A DNA stretch of 64,000 bases, from NCBI GenBank assembly GCA_016714045.1, contig JADJNY010000012.1:1-64000 (forward strand). The letters are read 5' to 3'. Both the position numbers and the translations under genes were made by a program. Below the pieces are notes generated by a model. That model was not told where the DNA came from. It worked only from the letters and a program-made list of their open reading frames with translations, and did not search any database. Every line of letters begins with the position of its first letter. The first letter of the stretch is position 1. The stretch is from Planctomycetota bacterium. GTDB lineage: Bacteria; Planctomycetota; UBA1135; GCA-002686595. Of the stretch, positions 25,773-35,970 are shown in pieces.

Positions 25773-27926
25773 TCACTTCGTCTCCGGCGTCGCGCGCGTG
25801 CCCGGCGTGCCCGCGGCGTAGTACCAGCGGCGGACGACGTAGTTCGGGTCCTGCGGGACGAGCTGCAGACCGAACAGCTTCGCGTTCATCCCGAACTTGC
25901 GCGGCGGGCTGTAGGCGAAGAGGTACGGCTGGAGCTCGTAGATGCGCGCGTGGAGCGCGCGCCAGATCGCGGCGCGCTGCTCGGGGTCGAGCTCCTTCTG
26001 CCCCGCTTCGATCAGCGCGTCGCAGCGCTCGTCGGCGAAGCCGCCGAAGTTGGCGCCCTTCGCGTCGGCGGGCGCCGAACGCGAGTGCCACACCTGCTCG
26101 GGGTCGGTCTCGAAGCCGAGCGCCCACGCGAGCGCCACGGCGTCGAAGTCGCGCGCTTTCTTGCGCTCGTCGACGGCCTTCGAGTCGAGCGCGGTGAAGG
26201 TGAGCGCGATGCCGATCGACTTCAGGTCCTCCTGGAGCTTCGCGGCGAAGGCCTTCGAGATCGCGTTGCCGCTGTCGGAGAGGAGCTCGATCGAGAGCTT
26301 CACGCCGTCCTTGTCGACGACGCCGTCGCCGTCGCGGTCGATCCAGCCCGCCTCTTCGAGCAGCGCGCGCGCCTGGGCGGGATCGCGCGGGTAGGGCAGC
26401 ACCGCGTGGTTGTACTCGGGCCGGTTCAGCATCCACGGACCGGTGACGACGTCGGCGAGGCCCTTGTACGTCGCGGTCTTGAAGCCCTCGAAGTCGAACG
26501 CGCGCGCGATCGCCTCGCGCACACGGACGTCGGCGAGCTGCGGCCGGCGCAGGTTCCACGCGGTGAACCAGTAGTTGCCGCTGTAGAAGTGGCCCTTGTA
26601 GAGCGTCTTCGTGAAGGCGTCGGACTGCGTCGCGGGGCCGAAGTAGTCGTCGGCGCTCATGCGCGAGAAGAAGTCGAGCTCGCCGTTCAAGAGCGCCTGG
26701 AACGCGGCGCCGTCGTCCTTGACGTAGCGCCAGAAGATCGAGTCGAGGTAGCCCGCGTGCTCGCGGTCGAAGTAGAGCGGGTTGCGCTCGACGAGGACGC
26801 CCTGCTCGTCGAAGCGCGCGAGCTTGTACGGCCCGAGGCCGACGAAGGCGCGGTTGTGCGGGTTCTTGTTGATGAACTCGGCGGCCTCGGCCGGGGTCGG
26901 CTTCCAGTTCGCGTCGAGCTTGCGCTTCGCGTTGCCCTCGACGTTGTCGGGGTGCGCGAGGTCGTAGAGGTGCGCGGGGAGGATCGTGAGCTCGCTGCCG
27001 AGTGCCGTGAGGCGGTAGTAGGACTGCGTGTCGTACCAGACGCGGACGGTGTGCGGATCGAGCGCTTCGACCTTCACGATGCCCGCGAACTGCGGGCGAC
27101 GCTCGCCGCACTCGACGAGCGGGTTCTGGTAGAGCTCGAGGCTGAACACGACGTCGCGCGCGTCGAACGGATGGCCGTCGTGCCACTTGACGTCGTCGCG
27201 CAGTCGGAAGGTGAGAACGGTGCCGCGCTCGATGCGGTTCACGTCCTCCCGTTGGACATGAACCGGGATCTCGACCGGGCTCACCTTTCGATTGTCGAGG
27301 GGAGCAAGATCTCCTGGGTACCCGAGCCAACGCAGACGCTTGAGCGTGAACTCGGATGGCGCCTCAGCGAGCTCGCGGCCTCGAAGGACTCGCCGTCCAC
27401 CGACGGTTTCGGTGAGGTCCAGGCCGCTCGGCTCCGCGACCTCGGGACGCGGTGTCGCCTTGGGCCCCAGGTGAACGACATCCTCGACCCACCACTCCTT
27501 CGCAAGGCTCGGCCGCCACTCCATCGTCTCCCAGTCGCGCTGGAGCAGCGTCTCGTGCAGCTCGTACATCATCCGCCGGATGACGCCCTGGTTCTCGACG
27601 ACGTTGTTCAGCGTGCGCGGTAAGCGCTCGAGGTGCAGCGTCGCGCGCCCGCCGTACGCGGGCTTCGGCAGCGGCGGGCGTTGTCCGTCCGCGCCCGGTT
27701 GGTGCGCGGGGTGGAAGAGGTCGGGCTCGATCGCCGCGGCGGCGGAGCGCGCGCTCGCGACGACGCTCGCGCCGTTCGCCGCGCTCGGCGCCGTCGCCGC
27801 GACCGCGCTCGGTGCACCGGCCTGCGCGCTCCCCGCGTCGACCGCCGCACCCCCAGCGCTCCCCCGCCACGCGAGGAGCCACACGCCGACGAGGGCGATC
27901 GGGAGGAGGACGAGACCAGCGCGCAT
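25773..27926 (-). CDS. Extracellular solute-binding protein, family 5 (OppA/DppA-like)
   Basis: 717 residues with an N-terminal hydrophobic signal or anchor (GLVLLPIALVGVWLLAW) and a long Ala/Ser-rich linker to about 70. The family-5 fold follows, with LVERNPLYFDREH-type strands, DVKWHDGHPFDARDVVFS, REAIARAFDF and PEYNHAVLPYP. Longer than usual because of an insertion near 135-200. It is the first gene of the minus-strand transporter operon and diverges from a second binding-protein gene. A TAGAAC hexamer lies at 27959-27954 on the minus strand. The ligand is likely a peptide; it cannot be told from sequence. Confidence 0.88.
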   Translation of the reverse strand: MRAGLVLLPIALVGVWLLAWRGSAGGAAVDAGSAQAGAPSAVAATAPSAANGASVVASARSAAAAIEPDLFHPAHQPGADGQRPPLPKPAYGGRATLHLERLPRTLNNVVENQGVIRRMMYELHETLLQRDWETMEWRPSLAKEWWVEDVVHLGPKATPRPEVAEPSGLDLTETVGGRRVLRGRELAEAPSEFTLKRLRWLGYPGDLAPLDNRKVSPVEIPVHVQREDVNRIERGTVLTFRLRDDVKWHDGHPFDARDVVFSLELYQNPLVECGERRPQFAGIVKVEALDPHTVRVWYDTQSYYRLTALGSELTILPAHLYDLAHPDNVEGNAKRKLDANWKPTPAEAAEFINKNPHNRAFVGLGPYKLARFDEQGVLVERNPLYFDREHAGYLDSIFWRYVKDDGAAFQALLNGELDFFSRMSADDYFGPATQSDAFTKTLYKGHFYSGNYWFTAWNLRRPQLADVRVREAIARAFDFEGFKTATYKGLADVVTGPWMLNRPEYNHAVLPYPRDPAQARALLEEAGWIDRDGDGVVDKDGVKLSIELLSDSGNAISKAFAAKLQEDLKSIGIALTFTALDSKAVDERKKARDFDAVALAWALGFETDPEQVWHSRSAPADAKGANFGGFADERCDALIEAGQKELDPEQRAAIWRALHARIYELQPYLFAYSPPRKFGMNAKLFGLQLVPQDPNYVVRRWYYAAGTPGTRATPETK

Positions 27927-28075
27927 GGGGGGCTCCGTCCGCGGAGCGCGTGCGTTCTACCCCCGCGGAGGACCGGGGCAACCGCGCGACCGTCTCGCGG
28001 ACGGCGCGAAGCTACGCAGCCCCTCCAAGAGGGTCAAGGCGCCCCGCGCGCGCTTGTTCGGCCCCCCCCGAGGGC

Positions 28076-28081
28076 TATCCT
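28076..28081 (+). promoter_or_regulatory. Candidate -10 (TATCCT) inside a small dyad, leaderless type
   Basis: TATCCT ends 9 bases before the ATG at 28091, with no Shine-Dalgarno between. It overlaps the inverted repeat CCGAGG-gctat-CCTCGG (28068-28084), which could be an operator or simply a hairpin. A TTGTTC 16 bases upstream is a weak -35. Confidence 0.4.
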
Positions 28082-28090
28082 CGGCCCGCG

Positions 28091-29917
28091 ATGCCTGCAC
28101 GCCCCGGAACGGCCGCGATCCTCGGACTTTCGGCCCTCGGCCTCGCCCTCGCGGCGTCGTTCGGCCTCTCCGGGAGCGCGCGCCGAAGGGCGCCCGATTT
28201 CGTGCTCGTGAACGAGGGCGAGCCCTCCTCGCTCGACCCGCAGCAGGGCACGGGCGTCGTCGAGGGCCGCGTGCTGCGCTTCCTCTACGAAGGCCTCGTC
28301 GTGCGCGACCCCAAGACGCTCGCGCCGCTGCCCGGCGTCGCCGAGCGCTGGGAGACGAGCGCGGACGGGCTCCGCTGGACCTTCCACCTGCGCGCGGGTG
28401 CCGCGTGGTCCGACGGGGAGCCGCTCACCGCGCGCGACGTCGTCCTTTCGTGGAAGCGCTTGCTCGACCCGCGCACCGCGGCGCCGTACGCCGCGTTCCT
28501 CTACGGCGTGCGCGGCGCGCGCGCGTTCGCGACGGAGCTCGATTCGGCGGGGAAGCCCCTGCACGCGTTCGACACGGTCGGCGTGCGCGCGCGCGACGAC
28601 GTGACGCTCGAGGTCGAGTTCGAGCACAAGGTCGCCCACTTCCTCGACCTCGTCGCGCACTACGCGCTGGCGCCGCTGCCCGAGCACCAGCTCGCGAAGC
28701 TGCAACGCGAGCATGGAGACCGGTGGGAGCTCGCGTGGTGCCGGCCCGAGAACCTGGTCGTGAACGGGCCGTTCGTGCTCAGCGAGCGCCGCATCCGCGA
28801 CCGCTTGTCGTTCACGAAGAACGCGCGCTACTGGGCCGCCGACGAGGTCGCGTTCCGCGCGGTCGACGTGCTCGGCGTCGAGCATCCGAACACGATGCTC
28901 AACTTGTATTTGACGGGCGGCGCGGGTTGGACGGGCAACTTCCCGCTCTTGCTCGCGCCCGAGCTCTTCGCACGCGAGGACTTTTCGCCCGGCCCGCAGC
29001 TCGGCACCGCGTTCTATCGCTTCAACGTCACGCGTCCGCCGCTGGACGACGCGCGCGTGCGGCGGGCGCTCGCGTTGTGCGTCGATCGCCGCGCGCTCGT
29101 CGAGCGCGTCACGCGCGCCGGCGAGGTCGCGCAGTGGAGCTTCGTGCCCGCCTGCGCGCTCGCGTACGAGCCCACCGAGCTCGCGCACGCCGCGAGCTTC
29201 GCCGAGGACGCCGCGCGCGCGAGAGCGTTGCTCGCCGACGCGGGCTACGGGCCCGGATTGAAGCCGCTCCCGCCGATCGAGCTCGCGTTCAACGTGCAAT
29301 CGAACAACCAGTCCGTCGCCGAGGTGATCGCGGACGGCTGGCGGCGCGAGCTCGGCGTCGAGACGCACCTCGCGAGCCTCGAGTGGAAGATCTTCCTCGA
29401 CGCGCAGCGCGCGCTCGATTACGCGGTCTCGAAGAGCTCGTGGGTCGCCGACCATCCCGACCCGATCGGCATGCTCGAGATCTTCCGCGCCGCGAGCCCG
29501 AACAACCGCACGGGCTGGAAGGACGCCGAGTACGACGCGCTCCTCGACCAGGCCGAGCGCGCGAGCGGGCCCGAGCGCGCGGAGCTCTTGCGCGCGGCCG
29601 AAGCGCGGCTCCTGGACGCCGCGCCGATCGTGCCGCTCTACGGCTACGTCACGAAGAACCTCGTCAACCCGCGCCTCGGCGGCTTCTTCGAGAACCCGCT
29701 CGACGAGCACGCGCCGCGGTTCTGGTACTGGAAGAGCGACGCCGAGCTCGCGCGCGACCGCGAACGCGACGCGGCGGCGCGCGCGGCGCGCGGACTCGCT
29801 CAGCGCGAGCACGTCGCGGCGCCGGGCGACCCGCTCGGGCTCTACTCGGAGGCCGACCGCGAGCCGGGCTCCCGCATCGAACGACCCGACGCCGTCCGCG
29901 CACCCGGAGAGCGCTGA
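28091..29917 (+). CDS. Extracellular solute-binding protein, family 5 (OppA-like), second system
   Basis: 608 residues from the ATG at 28091. Signal or anchor helix ILGLSALGLALAASFGL, then FVLVNEGEPSSLDPQQGTG, the usual family-5 opening. Further family features are RFLYEGLVVRDPKTL, WTFHLRAGAAWSDGEPLTAR, FYRFNVTRPPLDDARVRRAL and VPLYGYVTKNLVNPRLGG. The overall layout is OppA of the MppA/OppA type, and the C-terminus has about 50 extra charged residues. It is the first gene of the plus-strand transporter operon; the next gene starts one base after its stop. Confidence 0.88.
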   Translation: MPARPGTAAILGLSALGLALAASFGLSGSARRRAPDFVLVNEGEPSSLDPQQGTGVVEGRVLRFLYEGLVVRDPKTLAPLPGVAERWETSADGLRWTFHLRAGAAWSDGEPLTARDVVLSWKRLLDPRTAAPYAAFLYGVRGARAFATELDSAGKPLHAFDTVGVRARDDVTLEVEFEHKVAHFLDLVAHYALAPLPEHQLAKLQREHGDRWELAWCRPENLVVNGPFVLSERRIRDRLSFTKNARYWAADEVAFRAVDVLGVEHPNTMLNLYLTGGAGWTGNFPLLLAPELFAREDFSPGPQLGTAFYRFNVTRPPLDDARVRRALALCVDRRALVERVTRAGEVAQWSFVPACALAYEPTELAHAASFAEDAARARALLADAGYGPGLKPLPPIELAFNVQSNNQSVAEVIADGWRRELGVETHLASLEWKIFLDAQRALDYAVSKSSWVADHPDPIGMLEIFRAASPNNRTGWKDAEYDALLDQAERASGPERAELLRAAEARLLDAAPIVPLYGYVTKNLVNPRLGGFFENPLDEHAPRFWYWKSDAELARDRERDAAARAARGLAQREHVAAPGDPLGLYSEADREPGSRIERPDAVRAPGER

Positions 29918-29918
29918 C

Positions 29919-30914
29919 GTGCTCCCCTTCCTCGTGCGGCGCCTCGCGTGGACCGTCGCGACGATCTTCGTCGTCGTGACGTGCGCGTTCTTCCTGATGC
30001 GCGCCGTGCGCGGCGGACCGTTCGACAGCGAGCGCGCGCTGCCCGCCGCCGTCGAGGAGCAGGTGCGCGCGCGCTACCACCTCGACTGGCCCGTGTGGAA
30101 GCAGTACGCGGCCTACGTCGGCCCGCTGAACCTGGACGAGCACCGCGCGCGCTTCCTCGGCGGCGACGGCGCGGACGTCTTCGGCGGCGTGCTCGCGGGC
30201 GACCTCGGGCCGTCGTTCAAGTACCGCGACCTCACGGTGAACGAGTTGCTCGGTCAGTCGCTGCCCGTGTCGCTCGCGCTCGGACTGTGGGCGCTCGTCG
30301 TCGCACTCGGGATCGGTCTCCCCGCGGGGATCTTCGCCGCGTTGAAGAAGGACTCGGCGCTCGACGTCGCGCTGCGCCTCGGCGCGACCGCGGGCATCGC
30401 GCTGCCGAACTTCGTGATCGCGGGCTTCCTCGTGTTGCTCTTCGTGTTCGCGTGGCCGCTCTTCCCCGTCGCGGGCTACGGCGGAGCGCGCGCGCTCGTC
30501 TTGCCCGCGTTCGTGCTCGGCCTCCCGTTCGCGGCGTACGTCGCGCGCCTCTCGCGCACGGCGATGATCGAGGTGCTCGCGCAGGACTGGATCCGCACGG
30601 CGCGCGCGAAGGGGCTTCCCGAGCGCACCGTGATCCTGCGCCACGCGCTGCCGTCCGCGCTGCTCCCCGTGATCTCGTTCCTCGGGCCCGCGGCGGCGGG
30701 CATCCTCACGGGATCGCTCGTCGTCGAGCGCCTCTTCGCGATCCCCGGCACGGGCTCGCACTTCGTCAACGGTGCGCTGAACCGCGACTACACGCTCGCG
30801 ATGGGCGTCACGATCCTCTACACGGCGCTCGTGTCGCTCCTGAACCTCGCCGTCGACGTCGCGTACGGCTGGATCGACCCGCGCCTCGCCGCAGGACGGA
30901 GCGCGAACCAGTGA
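29919..30914 (+). CDS. Peptide ABC transporter permease, OppB-like, second system
   Basis: 331 residues from a GTG one base after the preceding stop. N-terminal helix FLVRRLAWTVATIFVVVTCAF, six helices, coupling loop DWIRTARAKGLPERTVILRH and C-terminal VVERLFAIPGTGSHFVNGAL, all standard for OppB. It is paralogous to the minus-strand permease and shares the WKQYxxxVGP loop with it. It ends in a GTGA overlap with the OppC-like gene. Confidence 0.9.
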   Translation: MLPFLVRRLAWTVATIFVVVTCAFFLMRAVRGGPFDSERALPAAVEEQVRARYHLDWPVWKQYAAYVGPLNLDEHRARFLGGDGADVFGGVLAGDLGPSFKYRDLTVNELLGQSLPVSLALGLWALVVALGIGLPAGIFAALKKDSALDVALRLGATAGIALPNFVIAGFLVLLFVFAWPLFPVAGYGGARALVLPAFVLGLPFAAYVARLSRTAMIEVLAQDWIRTARAKGLPERTVILRHALPSALLPVISFLGPAAAGILTGSLVVERLFAIPGTGSHFVNGALNRDYTLAMGVTILYTALVSLLNLAVDVAYGWIDPRLAAGRSANQ

Positions 30915-31987
30915 GCGCTCCCACGCTCGAGGCGCCGCTCCCGCGCGCGCTCGCGCCGCACGACGACGCGCTCCCGCCGCCCGAGTCGCCCGCGTGCGCC
31001 GTCGTGCGGCGGCTCCACGCGCGCGCCGCGGCGCGGTGGTCCTTGCGCCTCGTCGTCGCGGCCGTGCTCCTCGCGTTCCTCGCACCGCTCCTGCCCCTGC
31101 CGTCGCAGGCGCGGATCGAGCTCGCGCGCGGGCTCGAGCGGCCGTGCGCGGCGGAATCGATCGTCGCGCACCCGAGCGCCCTCGAAGCGCCCTGGGCGCT
31201 CGGCCCCTTCGACCGCGCGCTCCATGCCGCGCGCGCCGGCGCATTCGGCACGCTCGAGCTGCGCGGGCTCGCCGGCACGGACGCGAAGGGGCGCGACCTC
31301 CTCTCGCGCATCGTCTGGGGCAGCCGCGTGTCGTTCCTCGTCGCGTTGTGCGCGGGGCTCACGAGCCTCCTCGTCGGCGTCGCGTGGGGTGCGATCGCGG
31401 GCTACGCGGGCGGGCGGCTCGACAACGCGATGATGCGCGTCGTCGACGCGCTCGCATCGCTGCCGTTCGTGTTCGTCGTCATCTTCGTGATCACGCTGCT
31501 CTCCGCGTGGAAGGACGAGCTCGCCCGCTTCGGCGTGTCGCGCGAGGTCGTCTTCTACGTCCTCGTCGGCGCCGTGTCGTGGCTCTCGATGGCGCGCGTC
31601 GTGCGCGGCGAAGTGCTGCGGCTCGCGCAGGCCGAGTTCGTGCTCGCCGCGCGCGTCGCGGGGGCTTCGACCGCGCGGATCCTGCTCACGCACGTCGTGC
31701 CGAACGTCCTGCCGGTCGTGATCGTGTACCTGACGCTCTCCGTGCCGTCGATCCTGCTCACCGAGGCGTTCCTGTCGTTCCTCGGCCTCGGCATCGAGCC
31801 GCCGCGCGTATCGTGGGGCCTGCTCGCGAGCGACGCGGCCGAGGCGATCAATCCGCTGCGCGTGCCGTGGTGGCTCGTCGTGTTCCCCTCGCTCGCGATG
31901 GGCGTCGTGCTGCTCGCGCTGAACGTCCTCGGCGACGCGCTGCGCGACGCGCTCGACCCGCGGGAGCGCGGAGCGGGGCGCGCATGA
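30911..31987 (+). CDS. Peptide ABC transporter permease, OppC-like, second system
   Basis: 358 residues from the GTG at 30911 (GTGA overlap). First helix LRLVVAAVLLAFLAPLLPL, then a periplasmic loop, then LAGTDAKGRDLLSRIVWGSR, the family's opening of the permease core. The coupling loop is EFVLAARVAGASTARILLTH, and FLGLGIEPPRVSWGLL is the C-terminal signature. Normal length, unlike the minus-strand homologue. It ends in an ATGA overlap with a 14-codon mini-ORF. Confidence 0.9.
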   Translation: MSAPTLEAPLPRALAPHDDALPPPESPACAVVRRLHARAAARWSLRLVVAAVLLAFLAPLLPLPSQARIELARGLERPCAAESIVAHPSALEAPWALGPFDRALHAARAGAFGTLELRGLAGTDAKGRDLLSRIVWGSRVSFLVALCAGLTSLLVGVAWGAIAGYAGGRLDNAMMRVVDALASLPFVFVVIFVITLLSAWKDELARFGVSREVVFYVLVGAVSWLSMARVVRGEVLRLAQAEFVLAARVAGASTARILLTHVVPNVLPVVIVYLTLSVPSILLTEAFLSFLGLGIEPPRVSWGLLASDAAEAINPLRVPWWLVVFPSLAMGVVLLALNVLGDALRDALDPRERGAGRA

Positions 31988-32028
31988 GCTCCACGCCGAC
32001 GCGCCGGACCAAGGAGCCCAGCGCATGA
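31984..32028 (+). CDS. 14-codon mini-ORF bridging two transporter genes
   Basis: Begins at an ATG overlapping the OppC-like stop (ATGA) and ends at a TGA overlapping the OppD-like ATG (ATGA at 32025-32028). The peptide MSSTPTRRTKEPSA has no recognisable motif. It may simply carry ribosomes across the 37-base gap by termination-reinitiation. Whether the peptide accumulates is unknown. Confidence 0.35.
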   Translation: MSSTPTRRTKEPSA

Positions 32029-33031
32029 GCGCTCTGCTCGACGTCCGCGGCCTCTCCGTGAGCTTCCGCTCGCCGCGCGGGCCCGTGCGTGCGGTCGATG
32101 GGCTCTCGTTCGCGGTCGAGCGCGGCGAGACGCTCGCGATCGTCGGCGAGTCGGGCTCGGGGAAGAGCGCGGGGCAGCTCGCGCTGTACGACCTGCTGCC
32201 CGGCGCGGAGGTGGCGCTCGAGCGCTGCGCGTTCGACGGCCGCGACGTCGCGAGCGTGGCCGCACGACGCGCACTGCGCGGGCGCGAGGTCGGGTTCGTC
32301 TTCCAGGACCCGCAGGGCGCGCTGCATCCGTTGCTGACCGTCGAGCGGCAGCTGACGGAGGTGCTCGAGGCGCACGAAGGCCTCTCGCGCGCGAAGGCGC
32401 GCGAGCGCGCGCTCGCGGCGCTCGAGGAGGTCGGCGTGCCCGCCGCGCGCGAGCGCCTCGAGGCCCTCCCCCACGAGCTCTCGGGCGGCCTGCGCCAGCG
32501 CGTGATGATCGCGCTCGCGCTGATCGCGCGGCCGAAGCTCGTCGTCGCGGACGAGCCGACGACGGCGCTCGACGTGACGCTGCAACGGCAGGTGCTCGAT
32601 CTGTTGCGCGCGCTGCAGGCGGAGCGCGGCCTCGGCGTCGTCCTGATCACGCACTCGCTCGGCGTCGTCGCGCGCGCGGCGGACCGGCTGCTCGTGCTCT
32701 ACGCGGGCCGTGCGGTCGAGACGGGCCGCGTCGCGGACGTGCTCGCGGCGCCGCGGCATCCGTACACGCGCGCGCTGCTCGCGAGCGTGCCGCGGCTCGA
32801 CGGCGACCCGTCGCGGCCCTTGCCCGCGATCGGCGGCGCGCCGCCGGACCTCGCGCGCCTCCCGCACGGCTGCGCGTTCGCGCCGCGCTGCGCGCTCGCC
32901 GTCGAGCGGTGCACGCGCGAGCGGCCGGAGCTCGTCCCGCTCGATGCGCGCGCGCTCACGCGTCCGGTCGCTGCGCAGCACAACCGCGCGAGCGCCTGCT
33001 TCCTCGCGCGCGAGCTTGCGGAGGCGCCTGC

Positions 33032-33035
<4 letters not shown>
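32025..33035 (+). CDS. Peptide ABC transporter ATPase, OppD-like, second system
   Basis: 336 residues. Walker A GESGSGKSA (about 41-49), Q-loop FVFQDPQGALHPLL, signature ELSGGLRQR, Walker B LVVADEPTTALD, H-loop ITHSLGVV, and the C-terminal oligopeptide domain HPYTRALLASVPRLDG with CAFAPRCALAVERC. All motifs are intact. It is coupled upstream through the mini-ORF and downstream by a GTGA overlap to the OppF-like gene. Confidence 0.9.
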
Positions 33036-34138
<1,103 letters not shown>

Positions 34139-34142
<4 letters not shown>

Positions 34143-34900
34143 TCCGCGTCACCGACGTCACGCACGACTACGGCGCCGAGCGCGCGCTCGACGGCGTCTC
34201 CTTCGACGTGCGCGCGGGCGAGATCGCGGGCTTCCTGGGCCCGAACGGCGCGGGCAAGTCGACCTTGTTCAAGCTGCTCTCGACGTACCTCCCGGTGCAG
34301 TCGGGTTCGATCGAGCTCGCCGGGTTCGACGTCGTGAAGGCGCCGCTCGAGGTCCGCGCGCGCATCGGCTACCTGCCCGAGCACAACCCGCTCTTCGACG
34401 GCATGCGCGTCGACCGCTTCCTCGCGTTCGTCGGCGCCGCGCACGGGCTCGACGGCGCGGAGCTCGCGGCGCGTGCGGAGTGGGTCGTCGAGCGCTGCGA
34501 TCTCCGTTCCGTCCTGACGAAGCACGTGCGCGAGTGCTCGAAGGGCTTCCGCCAGCGCATCGGGCTCGCCGCCGCGCTGATCCACGATCCGCCCGTGCTC
34601 CTGCTCGACGAGCCGACGCACGGGCTCGACCCGCTCCAGGTCGCGAGCTTCCGCGCGTTCGTGCGCGAGCTCGCGCCCGGGCGCGCGATCCTCTTCTCGA
34701 GCCACGTCCTCGCCGAGGTCGCCGCGATCAGCGACCGGATCCTGCTCCTCGTGCGGGGGCGCCTCGTCCTCGACCTCCCGCTGGCGGAACTCGAGGCCCG
34801 CGCCCGGGCGCGGCGTGCGACCCTCGAGGATCTCGTCCTGGAGGCGGTGCGGGATTCCGCGGCGTCGGATAGTCTCGTTCGGGAAGGAGGCGTCCCGTGA
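34139..34900 (+). CDS. ABC-2 type exporter ATPase (GldA/CcmA-like)
   Basis: 253 residues from the ATG overlapping the OppF-like stop (ATGA). Walker A LGPNGAGKST (about 35-44), signature CSKGFRQR, Walker B VLLLDEPTHGLDP, and H-loop FSSHVLAEV. The start MIRVTDVTHDYGAERALDGV and IGYLPEHNPLFDGMRV match the GldA-like ATPases that pair with GldF/GldG-type proteins. The C-terminal region (LEDLVLEAVRDS) is also typical. It is the first gene of an export system distinct in type from the peptide transporters before it, although coupled to them. Confidence 0.88.
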
Positions 34901-35091
34901 CCACCCGCTTTTCTCCGGCCTTCGAGGCTCAAGACGAGGTCCGCCCCGCTCCGCGCGGTCTCTTCGAGCGCGAGCTCGCGCCGCGGACCGCCGAGCGCTT
35001 TTCCCCCGCCGAGCGCCCGCTCGAGCGCCCCGCGAGCGTCGTCCCCGCCGTGTGCGAGGTCGACGGCCCCCTCGTCCGCTCGGGTTCCTGA
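34897..35091 (+). CDS. Small unrecognised protein with strong ribosome-binding site
   Basis: 64 residues from a GTG overlapping the ATPase stop (GTGA). The Shine-Dalgarno AAGGAGG (34884-34890) is perfectly placed 6 bases upstream, one of the best in the window, which argues the ORF is real. The peptide is rich in Pro, Arg and Glu with a repeated theme (PAPRGLFERELAP, AERFSPAERPLERP) and no membrane helix, so it looks disordered. Function unknown; its place between the ATPase and the permease of the GldAFG-like system suggests a partner of that system. Confidence 0.55.
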   Translation: MTTRFSPAFEAQDEVRPAPRGLFERELAPRTAERFSPAERPLERPASVVPAVCEVDGPLVRSGS

Positions 35092-35175
35092 GCCGCGCCG
35101 CGGACGGCCGCCGCGCCGCGGTGATCCCCGCGCGCCCTTGATCGGCGCGCGCCCGGCGCGGAGCATGCTCCGCTC

Positions 35176-35970
35176 GTGGACCGCGCCGCAGCCGACCCCC
35201 AGCTCCCCGCTTCCGTCCGCGGCCGGAAGCCGCGCTTCGTCGCGGGCATCCGCGCCGTCGTCCAGCGGGAGCTCGGCGGCTGGTTCGACGCCCCGGTCGC
35301 GTGGATCGCGCTCGCGCTCGCGCTCTTCGCGACGAGCTCGTGGTTCCTGAACGAGTTCTTCCTCGCGAACCGCCTCGACCTGGCCCCCTTCTTCGATCGG
35401 CTGCCGTGGGTCTACGTGCTGCTCGTGCCCGCGCTCGCGATGCGCGTGTGGTCCGAGGACCTGCGCGCGCGCACCTTCGAGCTGTGGATGACGCTGCCGC
35501 TCACGCCGCTGCAGGTCGTGCTCGGCAAGTACGTCGGCGCGCTCGTCGTGCTCGCCGCGTTCCTCGCGGGCACGCTGCCGATCGTCGCGTTCCTGTGCAC
35601 GCTCGGCAGTCCCGACCTCGGCCGCATCGCCGCCGGCTACGCGGGCGCGTTCCTGCTCGGCGCGCAGCTGCTCGCGCTCGGGCAGCTCCTCTCCGCGCTG
35701 TTCGCCGACGCGCTCGTCGCGTTCCTCGCGAGCGCCGTCCTTTCCGCCGTCCTGCTCGCCGCGGGCGAGGAGCGCGTCGTCGCCGTCCTCGACGGCCTCG
35801 CCCCGGCGCTCGGCGGTGGCCGCGCGCTCGCGGACGTGCTCTCGCCCTTGCCGCGCTACGGCGCGTTCGTCGGCGGGAGCGTCGGCCTCGCGGCCGTGCT
35901 CTGGTTCGCGGCGACGGCCGCGGCGTTCCTCTGGGCCAACGTCCGCGTCGCGGAGCGCGCGCGGTCGTGA
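35176..35970 (+). CDS. ABC-2 type permease (GldF-like)
   Basis: 264 residues from a GTG. A cytoplasmic start (IRAVVQRELGGWFDAPVAW) leads into six membrane helices, including VAWIALALALFATSSWFLN, WVYVLLVPALAMRVWSED and FAATAAAFLWANVRVA. The motif RVWSEDLRARTFELWMTLPL matches the GldF/NosY type, which typically reads EEkrtGTiElLltlPv. With the ATPase it should form an ABC-2 exporter. The stop overlaps the next start (GTGA). Confidence 0.85.
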   Translation: MDRAAADPQLPASVRGRKPRFVAGIRAVVQRELGGWFDAPVAWIALALALFATSSWFLNEFFLANRLDLAPFFDRLPWVYVLLVPALAMRVWSEDLRARTFELWMTLPLTPLQVVLGKYVGALVVLAAFLAGTLPIVAFLCTLGSPDLGRIAAGYAGAFLLGAQLLALGQLLSALFADALVAFLASAVLSAVLLAAGEERVVAVLDGLAPALGGGRALADVLSPLPRYGAFVGGSVGLAAVLWFAATAAAFLWANVRVAERARS

